Of a stretch of DNA of 64,000 nt, positions 56,919 through 64,000 are shown in pieces. Below the pieces are notes generated by a model. It was not told the origin of the DNA. It did no database searches and worked only from the letters and a program-made list of their open reading frames with translations. The DNA comes from Pseudomonas quercus (GTDB lineage: Bacteria > Pseudomonadota > Gammaproteobacteria > Pseudomonadales > Pseudomonadaceae). Every line of letters starts with the position of its first letter. Positions within the stretch are counted from its first letter, which is position 1. Where the stretch lies: contig NZ_JAAVJI010000001.1 of the NCBI RefSeq assembly GCF_012033695.1, forward strand, positions 248,001 to 312,000. Reading direction: 5' to 3'. The translations under genes were made by a program, and so were the position numbers.

Positions 56919-58280
56919 ATGCTGACCCTTCTGGGCTACGTGTTAATCGCAGCGTTTCTGCTGCTGGTGATCAAGCAGAAACTCTCGCCGTTCACCGGGT
57001 TGATCGTTGTTTCGCTGGCCGTGGGCGTACAGGTATGCCTGCTCACTGGGGCGCCGCTCAGCATAATCATCGGCTGGATCAAGGAAGGCCTGTTCTATTC
57101 ACAAGGAAGCGACGGAAAGATCGCCTTGGGCACCGTCAACCCCACGGTGATGATCCTCTTTGCGGTGCTGTATTTCAGCCTGATGATGAACGTGGGCTTG
57201 TTCGATCCGCTGTGCACCTACCTGATCCGCAAGGCCAACGGTGACCCGCTCAAGATCATTCTGGTCACCGCGTTTACCTCGGCGGTGGTGACACTGGATG
57301 GCGACGGCACCACCACCATCCTGATCATCACCACCGCGTTCCTGCCGCTGTACAAGCAGATGGGCATGAAGCTGTCGAACCTGGCAATGCTGATAATCCT
57401 GCCGTGCGGGCTGGGCAACTGCTTGCCCTGGGGTGGGCCACTGGCACGGGCGGCGGCCGTGCTCAACGTGGAGGTGAACACCCTGTTCGTGGCGATCCTG
57501 CCGATCCTAGGCATTTCGTTCATTTACGTGTTCGTCATGGCCTACCTGATGGGGATTGGCGAGCGCAAACGCTTGGGTTTCGTGGCGGGGGAGAAGGCCA
57601 TTGTGACCCCGGAGCAAATCGCTCAGATGGTCACGGTGATAGAAGACCACGACAAGGCCCTCAAGCGTCCCAGGCTGTTTCTCTTCAACCTGGCCTTGAC
57701 CGTGGCCATGCTGGTGATCCTGATTGCCGGGTGGGCGAGCGGGGCGGTGGTGTTCATGATCGGCACGGCATTGGCACTGACCGTTAACTACACCGCCGTG
57801 GAGCAGCGAGAACGCATCACCGCCAATGGCGGCGACGCCGTAGCCGTGGCCTCGATCATTCTGGCAGCGGGGTGCTTTCTCGGGATTTTCAATGGCAGCG
57901 GCATGGCCAACGCCGTGGCCGTACACATTGCTGGCCTGATTCCTGAATCCATGGGCAGCCACACGGCGCTGATGTTTGCATTCCTCGGCGCACTGGCCTG
58001 CTATGCGCTGCCTGTGGACGCCTACTATTTCGGCATTCTGCCCGTGGTGGCGCCCATCGCCTACAGCTTTGGCATAACGCCTACTGAAATTGGTGTAGCG
58101 TCGTTCATGGGCCAGGCACTGCGCTACGCAAGCCCCACGGTGGCCTGGCTGTTCCTGTTGATGAACCGTACGGAAATGAGCTTTGGGGCGTACCAGCGCG
58201 AGTTTTTCAAATGGTCGCTGCCCATGTTCGGGATTTTCCTGGTTACCGCTATTGTGACGGGTGAATTGCCGATTGGCTGA
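56919..58280 (+). CDS. CitMHS-family divalent cation/carboxylate transporter
   Basis: 453 residues, about twelve hydrophobic segments. The CitMHS signature is seen as VTLDGDGTTTILIITTAFLPLY and LPCGLGNCLPWGGPLARAA; ALPVDAYYFGILPVVAP is the second-half match. Members import citrate or similar tricarboxylates complexed with Mg2+ or Ca2+. AGGTGGAG lies ahead of the ATG. Third gene of the operon, 83 bp after the aldolase gene, providing uptake of the acid degraded by the two enzymes. Confidence 0.92.
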   Translation: MLTLLGYVLIAAFLLLVIKQKLSPFTGLIVVSLAVGVQVCLLTGAPLSIIIGWIKEGLFYSQGSDGKIALGTVNPTVMILFAVLYFSLMMNVGLFDPLCTYLIRKANGDPLKIILVTAFTSAVVTLDGDGTTTILIITTAFLPLYKQMGMKLSNLAMLIILPCGLGNCLPWGGPLARAAAVLNVEVNTLFVAILPILGISFIYVFVMAYLMGIGERKRLGFVAGEKAIVTPEQIAQMVTVIEDHDKALKRPRLFLFNLALTVAMLVILIAGWASGAVVFMIGTALALTVNYTAVEQRERITANGGDAVAVASIILAAGCFLGIFNGSGMANAVAVHIAGLIPESMGSHTALMFAFLGALACYALPVDAYYFGILPVVAPIAYSFGITPTEIGVASFMGQALRYASPTVAWLFLLMNRTEMSFGAYQREFFKWSLPMFGIFLVTAIVTGELPIG

Positions 58281-58439
58281 TACGTGGGAGGCTTTGCGTC
58301 TCCCCGGCGTCACCTTGGAGCAAGATAACCAGGCCCATAGCGTTCCGGCTGGCGTAAGAGTGAGGGATAGTTTCTTGAGCCAGTTGCCTGGCCTTGTTCA
58401 GTAAATCAGTGTTGCGAAGGCATTTCCCACAAGTAGCCC

Positions 58440-58479
58440 GGTGCAGGGGGCGCCACCCATAAGCGGCACCCCCTGCACC
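58440..58479. terminator. Bidirectional hairpin between convergent genes
   Basis: GGTGCAGGGGG and CCCCCTGCACC form an 11-bp stem around an 18-base loop, between the CitMHS gene (plus) and the RTX gene (minus). There is no T tail. The rest of the gap from 58281 shows no feature. Confidence 0.6.
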
Positions 58480-58498
58480 TTGATTGCAACGCCCTGGG

Positions 58499-61102
58499 TT
58501 ATCCCAGGTCGTGGTGGCTCACGCCCAGGACAGCCACTTCTGCCGATGGCTCTGCGAATACAAAATTGCCTGCCGACAAGGTGTGCGTATAGTCACCGGA
58601 CAGCGAGACTTCGAACCGGTGGCCATCAGCATCCGCCTGTTTGGACTGCACTACCGTCCGCTGTGTCGAGCTGTTGTACGTCACGGCGAGCGTGTCCCCC
58701 GTCCCATTTCCAAGACCGGTAAACCCTAGTGCTGACACGTCGATGCGGTCTGCCGAAATCAGCAGATCAGAAATGATGTCAGCCGCACCGTGGTAGCTAT
58801 CGGAGATGCGGTTGTACACAAAAGTGTCAGCCCCGGACCCCCCACTCAGCACATCGGCACCGCCATTGCCGATCAACACATCATCGCCTTCCTCACCATA
58901 CAAGCCATCGTAACCTTCATCCCCCACCAGGCGGTCAGCCAATGCGCTTCGGAAATCAAGGTTGTTTCCAGTGTTGTGAGGGTCGGGTATCGATGGGGCG
59001 AAGATGAACGCGTTATCTGCGTCTAGCCCGTAGAGATCGGTCAGAAAATGGTTGCCTAGGGTGGTGATTGAAAAACGATGCCCAGCGGCGTCCGCGTCGA
59101 GGGACTCGATCGTGACAAGGCCGGTTTGCTCATCGGAGCTCCAGGTCAATGTGGTGCCATGGCCGTTGCCAAGACTGGTGAAGCCCAGCGCCGACACATC
59201 GATGCGATCACTTTGGTCTTCATTGAAATCCAGCAGCAGGTCTTGCTTTGCGGTGCCGCTAGCATCATCGACGTAACTGTCCGTCATTTTTCTGTAGACG
59301 AAGATATCGCTGCCCGCACCACCGCTGAGGCGGTCAGCGCCTTCGTCGCCTTCAAGACGATCATTGGCAGCGCCACCTGTGAGGGTGTCGTCGCCGCCGA
59401 GCCCTACTAGCAACGCGCCGCCTTCGCGGTAAGTGGTGATCACGTCAGCACGCGGGGTGCCGGCCTGGCGACCAAAGAAGTTGGCGTCTGTAAGCGTGTC
59501 TTCGTAATTGCCGCTCAAGGCTAGCTTGAAGCGGTAGCCATCGGCGTCCGCGTCCAGGCTCTGGAGGTAGGTGGTGTCGTTGCCACTGTTATAGGTCATC
59601 AACAGCGTACCGTTATGGCCGTCTCCAAGCCCCGTGAGGCGAAGGGCCGCCAGGTCCAGCTGGTCGTGGGCCGTATCGAAATCCAGAATCCGATCGTGGG
59701 TGTCGCCAGCGCTGCTAGCGTAGCTGTCCTGGCGGCGGCTGTAGACGAATACATCGTCTCCGGCGCCGCCAGTCAGCCGGTCGGCCCCCTGGCCGCCCTC
59801 CAGGCGATCATCGCCGGCCCCACCGTCGAGCACATCGCGCCCGCGGCCGCCTTGTAGCACCTCGTCAGCGCCCACGCCGGTCAGGCGATCAACGCCGTCG
59901 GTGCCCAGCAGCGTGTAGGCGGGTAGCGCCGCGTAGTCGTAGGTGTGTGTGTAGTCCGCATTACCGGCGACCTGGCCTTGTTGTGTGTGGCTGATCACGT
60001 TGCCATAGAAGAGCCGGTAATCGTCGCTAGGCGGGGTTTGGCGCTCGTCCAGGCCATAGGTGGACTGGTTTGATCCGGTGATGGTGTTGTTGGTCAGGTT
60101 CAGCTGGCTGTCGGCCGCGATTAGGCTGCCATCGGCCGTGAGGTATTCACCTACCCGTATCTCGGCAGCTGGGCCGTTCTGGGCGTTGTCATGGATGTAA
60201 TTGCGATAGACCGACGCGCTGGTGGTGCCCAGTAAGGCCAGACCTTCCTGGCCGTTACCATGAATGTCTGCGTTACGGAGTGTACTGGTTGAGTAGTCGC
60301 GAATGACAACCCCAGCCCCGCCATTGTTGTAGTACTGTCCGCCGATGATGCCGAACTGCTGATACTGATCAACGCCAGGGACTTGCTCAACCCCTGTAAG
60401 TCTGAAGCCGTTGCCTTCATTATCGTGGGACTGGTTGTTAGCGAAGACGGGAGCGTTCGGTGCTCCAACTGCGGCGCTTACGTCAAAGCCGTCGTCACCG
60501 TTACGGTACGCCTGGTTATCCGTGAAACTAATGGCGTCATCATAGCCGCTCTGATGTGCTTCAAACTGGGTTGCGAACCCATCGCCGTCATTGTCGTGGG
60601 CGATGCTGTCCGTCACTTGGGAACCGGTGGTCAATGTTTGCGCGAGTAAGCCATTGCCACTGAAGTTCTGCAGTTCCACACCAGCAACAGTGAACCCTAC
60701 CGTGTGTGCGGTACCGTTTGCTGTACTGCCCGTAACAATGCCATCGACGGTGCCTTGGGTATGGGCTTTGTTACCGTCCAGCGTCAGGTTGCTGACAGTG
60801 GCGTTGACGGTATTGGCCTTCGCAGACGTGTGTATCAACCCCGCCACATCCTTGGACGAGTCGTCAGCGAGCTTGAGCGTGGTGTCGCCCAGACGCTCGC
60901 CGTTAAGGGTCACGTTGCTCTTGAGCGTCAGGCAGCCGCCGTCACTGCCAGTACCGCTGACGATGTAAGTCCCTTTGGGCACGAACACTTCACCGCCGCC
61001 GGCCTTGGCGGCGGCATCGATGGCTTTTTGAATCGCTTGGGTGTCGTCGGTAACGCCGTCGCCTTTGGCGCCGTAGTCCAGCACGTTGAAGGTAGTGGCC
61101 AT
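58499..61102 (-). CDS. AlgE-like beta-helix protein with RTX R modules, altered active site
   Basis: 867 residues. The N-terminal right-handed beta-helix (1-385; [64 protein letters not shown]) matches the A module of secreted mannuronan C5-epimerases AlgE. Three R-like modules follow from about residue 395 with GGxGxDxLxGG calcium repeats. The expected catalytic DPHEQT is replaced: the ungapped equivalent segment after SGNG reads LLAQTL, so the catalytic Asp and His are Leu and Gln, while the later DGF Asp is kept. Epimerase activity is thus doubtful; alginate binding or another activity is possible. Type I secretion is implied by the R modules. The end AVLGVSHH resembles that of the protein at 21783. 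Confidence 0.85.
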   Translation of the reverse strand: MATTFNVLDYGAKGDGVTDDTQAIQKAIDAAAKAGGGEVFVPKGTYIVSGTGSDGGCLTLKSNVTLNGERLGDTTLKLADDSSKDVAGLIHTSAKANTVNATVSNLTLDGNKAHTQGTVDGIVTGSTANGTAHTVGFTVAGVELQNFSGNGLLAQTLTTGSQVTDSIAHDNDGDGFATQFEAHQSGYDDAISFTDNQAYRNGDDGFDVSAAVGAPNAPVFANNQSHDNEGNGFRLTGVEQVPGVDQYQQFGIIGGQYYNNGGAGVVIRDYSTSTLRNADIHGNGQEGLALLGTTSASVYRNYIHDNAQNGPAAEIRVGEYLTADGSLIAADSQLNLTNNTITGSNQSTYGLDERQTPPSDDYRLFYGNVISHTQQGQVAGNADYTHTYDYAALPAYTLLGTDGVDRLTGVGADEVLQGGRGRDVLDGGAGDDRLEGGQGADRLTGGAGDDVFVYSRRQDSYASSAGDTHDRILDFDTAHDQLDLAALRLTGLGDGHNGTLLMTYNSGNDTTYLQSLDADADGYRFKLALSGNYEDTLTDANFFGRQAGTPRADVITTYREGGALLVGLGGDDTLTGGAANDRLEGDEGADRLSGGAGSDIFVYRKMTDSYVDDASGTAKQDLLLDFNEDQSDRIDVSALGFTSLGNGHGTTLTWSSDEQTGLVTIESLDADAAGHRFSITTLGNHFLTDLYGLDADNAFIFAPSIPDPHNTGNNLDFRSALADRLVGDEGYDGLYGEEGDDVLIGNGGADVLSGGSGADTFVYNRISDSYHGAADIISDLLISADRIDVSALGFTGLGNGTGDTLAVTYNSSTQRTVVQSKQADADGHRFEVSLSGDYTHTLSAGNFVFAEPSAEVAVLGVSHHDLG

Positions 61103-61296
61103 GCTCAGCTCCTAAAATAAGTAGGGATTGCCGCACGACTACTTTACTGAGCGGAGGGAAGTCAGAAGCCATCAGACTGAAATTAGCGGGTTGGGTTCAG
61201 CAGGTACACCGGTGTGGGCCTTTCTACTTTATTGCTGATCTGCAGTCACCCTGCAGGGCAAGCGCGACAGGCGCATTCCAACCAAGAATACCCCCA

Positions 61297-61666
61297 TGAA
61301 AATCGTCGATTTCACTCTTTAGCCCGGCAGGTTCAAGCCTGGCTTCGCAGCGACCTGCTTTCCATTCGGCAGGAGCGCTCCACGCTTGGGGTGTTCTATG
61401 GTGCGCAATCCGCCCCATTGTCTTCTGCTGCGGGGTTGGCAGCCGAGAAGCTGTTTTACGCTGCCCACGCGCTCCTCAAGAACAACGCGGAGTATTTATT
61501 TGATCGCTGGTCGATAGCGGATGTGGATCTGGCGCTGATGCTTAACCGGCTCATAGTGGGTGGCGATCCCGTGCCTTCCAGCCTGGTTGAATACGCGCAG
61601 CGCCAGTGGGCACGCCCCAGCGTACAAGCGTGGGTAAACCTTCGGCGGCCACCGCTTCAGGTGTAA
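61297..61666 (+). pseudogene. Glutathione S-transferase pseudogene (YfcF-like)
   Basis: The original start seems to be ATG 61297, coding MKIVDFTL and then a stop. In another frame the C-terminal half of a GST continues: RQVQAWLRSDLLSIRQERST, EYLFDRWSIADVDLALMLNRL and YAQRQWARPSVQAWVNL. The glutathione-binding thioredoxin-like domain, about 70-80 residues, is deleted and the junction is out of frame, so no working GST is made. The 130 bp upstream to 61103 contain the promoter of the divergent AlgE-like gene. Confidence 0.75.
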
Positions 61667-61764
61667 GCGTATTGGAAGCAGTGGCGCGCCGCTAAACGTT
61701 GCCTTTGGGGGCAGGGCTGCGGGCGCCGTGGGTATAAAACCGGCCTTTAAGGGCGGCCTACCTT

Positions 61765-61797
61765 TAACGTTCGTCTAACGTTCGTCTAACGTTCGTC
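61765..61797 (+). repeat. Three tandem copies of an 11-bp repeat
   Basis: TAACGTTCGTC occurs three times head to tail without mismatch. The stop codon of the HxlR gene (minus strand) lies at the junction of the second and third copy, so the end of its reading frame (DER then stop) is built from this unit. Eleven-base expansion near a stop codon points to slippage. Confidence 0.9.
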
Positions 61798-62229
61798 AAA
61801 ACGCTTGCGAGCCTCAGTGAAACCCTCCGCCTGCTCGATCACCCACGTCCACAGCGGAATCATCTGCACCAATAATCCCATGCCAAGTTCAGTCAACGCA
61901 TATTCGACACGCAGGGGCTTCTCGCCAAAATCGTGACGAGAGATCAGCCCATCGCGCTCCAACTGGCGCAGTGTGTGAGTGAGCATGCGCTGAGTGACAC
62001 CGTGCAACCGGCGGCGTAATTCAGCGTGGCGCAAGGGGCTGCTCACACCCAGCGCATGCACCACGCCCAGTGACCACCGGTTCCCAGAATGGCCGAGGAT
62101 ATCGCGCTTGAGCCCATCCTCGTCTTCGCTCAATGCGCGGCAGGCATGCTGGGAAAGTCGCACGATTTCTTGGGCGTCCAGCCCACTCGGTATCACCGAT
62201 GTACCTACTTTTTGCCTATTAATGTCCAT
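61786..62229 (-). CDS. HxlR-family transcriptional regulator
   Basis: 147 residues with one HxlR winged helix (residues about 30-125: ILGHSGNRWSLGVVHALG, RHAELRRRLHGVTQRMLTHTLRQLERDGLISR, VEYALTELGMGL). A Cys at CRALSEDEDG in the N-terminal part could serve as a redox or quinone/aldehyde sensor as in some HxlR and QorR proteins; that is inference. It is divergent from the NmrA-like oxidoreductase gene, with 46 bp between the starts, and probably represses it. Confidence 0.92.
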   Translation of the reverse strand: MDINRQKVGTSVIPSGLDAQEIVRLSQHACRALSEDEDGLKRDILGHSGNRWSLGVVHALGVSSPLRHAELRRRLHGVTQRMLTHTLRQLERDGLISRHDFGEKPLRVEYALTELGMGLLVQMIPLWTWVIEQAEGFTEARKRFDER

Positions 62230-62275
62230 GACAAGATCCTGGCTTCACATTAAGTAGACTAAACAGGAGTGCACC

Positions 62276-63211
62276 ATGCAGGCCGATAGTTCAAACGTCA
62301 AACAGCGAATTTTGGTATTGGGGGCCGGTGAACTAGGGCTTGCTGTGTTACGAGGCCTGGCCGACCAAACAAGCCAACTGGCGAGCGTAACGGTGTTGTT
62401 GCGCCAGGCCACTGTGCGTAGTACGTCAGCGGAAAAACAACAGGACATTCAGGCGATCGAGAAGCTTGGGGTTGCCATCGAGGTAGTCGACATTATCCAG
62501 GCATCCATCGAAACGCTTGCAGCGGTACTAGGGCGCTTCGATACGGTGATCAGTTGCGTAGGGTTTTCCGCAGGCCGTGGCACGCAGCTTAAGCTGACTG
62601 AAGCCGCGCTCATGGCTGGCGTGAAACGCTATATTCCGTGGCAATTTGGCGTTGATTATGACGTGATTGGTCGCGGCAGCCCTCAAGACTTGTTCGATGA
62701 GCAGTTGGATGTCCGCGACCTGTTACGTGCCCAGTCCAGGACTGAATGGGTGATTATTTCTACCGGCATGTTCACCAGCTTCCTATTCGATCCCGCGTTC
62801 GGCGTTGTTGACCTCACCGCTGGGCAGGTCAATGCGTTGGGCAGCCTTGAAACCAGGGTCACGGTGACAACACCGCAAGACATTGGCGCAGTTACAGCCG
62901 CCATTGTTCTACACAGCCCGCGCTTTGTTAATCAGGTGGTATACACCGCTGGCGACACCCTCACCTATGGTGCTTTGGCTGATGTGGTTGAGCGCGTCAT
63001 TGGGCGCAAAGTCGAGCGCCGAGTGCTTAGCGTGCCGCAGTTGCTCGAAGACCTTGCTGAAAAGCCTGACGATAACTTGCGAAAATACCGGGCCGTTTTT
63101 GCTTTGGGCCGCGGTGTGGCATGGGAGGTGGCGATAACCTTCAACGCACTGCACGAATTACCCGTGACCAGCGCGGAACAATGGGCGCAATTAAACCTGC
63201 GCCCTAGCTAG
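62276..63211 (+). CDS. NmrA-like/isoflavone-reductase-type oxidoreductase
   Basis: 311 residues. N-terminal NADPH-binding motif ILVLGAGELGLAVLRGL, then TVLLRQ and VISCVGFSAG. The lysine-containing segment GVKRYIPWQFGVDYD resembles aromatic alcohol and isoflavone reductases of the atypical SDR group; the rest (FLRAQ-like DLLRAQSRTEWVIISTGMF, FNALHELP) fits. It likely reduces an aromatic or quinone-type compound or acts as an NADPH redox sensor. ATG at 62276 follows AGGAG closely. Under control of the divergent HxlR gene. Confidence 0.88.
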   Translation: MQADSSNVKQRILVLGAGELGLAVLRGLADQTSQLASVTVLLRQATVRSTSAEKQQDIQAIEKLGVAIEVVDIIQASIETLAAVLGRFDTVISCVGFSAGRGTQLKLTEAALMAGVKRYIPWQFGVDYDVIGRGSPQDLFDEQLDVRDLLRAQSRTEWVIISTGMFTSFLFDPAFGVVDLTAGQVNALGSLETRVTVTTPQDIGAVTAAIVLHSPRFVNQVVYTAGDTLTYGALADVVERVIGRKVERRVLSVPQLLEDLAEKPDDNLRKYRAVFALGRGVAWEVAITFNALHELPVTSAEQWAQLNLRPS

Positions 63212-63354
63212 GGTTGGCCGCAGAGCGTTCAAACAGACACCCGCCATGGATTACGACCCTCACGTTGCCTCAGTCGGAGTACTGGTGCAGCCGCTCGGCA
63301 TCGGCACGTACCTTGGCCATGCCTGTACCTGCCCGCCTTCAGACACAGGCCTGG

Positions 63355-63948
63355 CTACTGATCCGGCTTACGGAATAGTGTGCTCTCGAAGCGTTGTCCT
63401 AAAATGAAGTAAACATGCTTGAGCGTTCCATCTTCATTCACCGAAATGACTGCCGGTGTTTTCGACTTGTGATAAGGGTGCTTGTAAAGATTTGGTTTAT
63501 CACTGTAGGCGAAGGTGGTGAAATGCAACCCGTCCTGCTCCCACGCTACAGTGTTGAACATGTAGACCCAATTCTCGCCTCTTGAATGGTAAAGATAGGC
63601 ATTGCCCATCTTGTCTTGGCGGACTTCGAATTGAACCTCCCCTTTGTCGTCTGCCCACTGACCAAGATATCGGCCCAGATCAGCATGGGAAGGCACAGAT
63701 GGGGCGGGAACGAAGTCTGTTGTCTGGTAGGGTGACTTTTTTTGTTCTTCTCCAGCCGGTGTGTACATAAAGCACAAGGGTACGACTTTTTTCACCTTCA
63801 GGTAAATGAATGCCAATTGTTGACCAGATAACGTCATCGCCAAGGCCATAGCGTTGGGCTTGGCCGTCACCACTTGAAGATCGAAGGCGTTTTTCGGGGA
63901 CTCGATGTGAATTGACTTACCGTCTTTGGCAAGGGTGTAGCTGGACAT
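63355..63948 (-). CDS. Protein of unknown function
   Basis: 197 residues from the ATG at 63948, with AGAGG six bases upstream. No signal peptide and no membrane segments. The text is beta-rich with many aromatic residues: LAKDGKSIHIESPKN, YLGQWADDKGEVQFEV, NWVYMFNTVAW and LHFTTFAYSD. No named domain is recognised. The gap from 63212 to 63354 holds no gene. It is the last gene before the window ends; its upstream partner, if any, lies outside. Confidence 0.7.
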   Translation of the reverse strand: MSSYTLAKDGKSIHIESPKNAFDLQVVTAKPNAMALAMTLSGQQLAFIYLKVKKVVPLCFMYTPAGEEQKKSPYQTTDFVPAPSVPSHADLGRYLGQWADDKGEVQFEVRQDKMGNAYLYHSRGENWVYMFNTVAWEQDGLHFTTFAYSDKPNLYKHPYHKSKTPAVISVNEDGTLKHVYFILGQRFESTLFRKPDQ

Positions 63949-64000
63949 TTCAACCTCTTGCGTTGGGCCTGGTTCGGCGCAGTTGAAGGGGTGAAGGGCA

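Overview
The window is chromosomal DNA of a Pseudomonas. The left end is the conserved translation and nucleoid block thrS-infC-rpmI-rplT-pheS-pheT-ihfA-merR-tRNA-Pro(GGG), with typical Pseudomonas protein sequences, and DUF1654, GcvA-like LysR and Com-like genes follow. A near-perfect hrp box in front of a harpin-like gene suggests a plant-associated lineage with an hrp-type type III secretion system, although no hrp cluster lies in the window. The species was not determined.

Layout. 1-7.3 kb: housekeeping operon and tRNA-Pro. 7.2-12.4 kb: a small island flanked by imperfect direct repeats made of the tRNA 3' end, its terminator and about 80 bp more. It holds decayed phage genes (gpD-like late control protein, Rz-like spanin) and a LysR/SDR/cupin cassette. 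12.4-17.0 kb: a second phage-derived segment with an S24 repressor, two LexA-type boxes, DUF1654, a Com-like zinc protein, a GH5 enzyme without a signal peptide, a holin and a GH19 endolysin. 17.0-21.5 kb: a GntR-regulated catabolic cluster (MFS permease, amidohydrolase, GntP permease). 21.8-25.3 kb: a delta-60/RTX secreted protein and the hrp-box harpin-like gene. 25.4-26.6 kb: epoxide hydrolase.

27.0-53.0 kb: the main feature, a nonribosomal peptide/polyketide locus. Three giant genes overlap by 4 bp: (partial C)-A-T-C-A-T-Cy-A-T-Ox; TubC docking-C-A-T-TE; and A-T-C-A-T-KS-KR-ACP-TE with no acyltransferase. A TauD-type dioxygenase follows 6 bp later, and an MFS exporter and a GNAT acetyltransferase converge on it. 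Hand-read A-domain codes suggest Arg, Pro, Cys (to thiazole), one unassigned residue, then Val/Ile and Pro followed by a C2 extension and ketoreduction. The proline-C2-TauD part recalls detoxin/rimosamide logic; a thiazole line and two thioesterases in one operon are unusual.

53-58.3 kb: a PrpR-like sigma54 activator divergent from a sigma54-promoter operon (DUF1932 dehydrogenase, RraA-like aldolase, CitMHS transporter), probably for an organic acid. 58.5-61.1 kb: an AlgE-type beta-helix/RTX protein whose epimerase catalytic motif is replaced. 61.2-64 kb: a glutathione S-transferase pseudogene, an HxlR/NmrA divergent pair and an unknown protein. All assignments come from reading the sequence and from remembered family knowledge; no searches were run.
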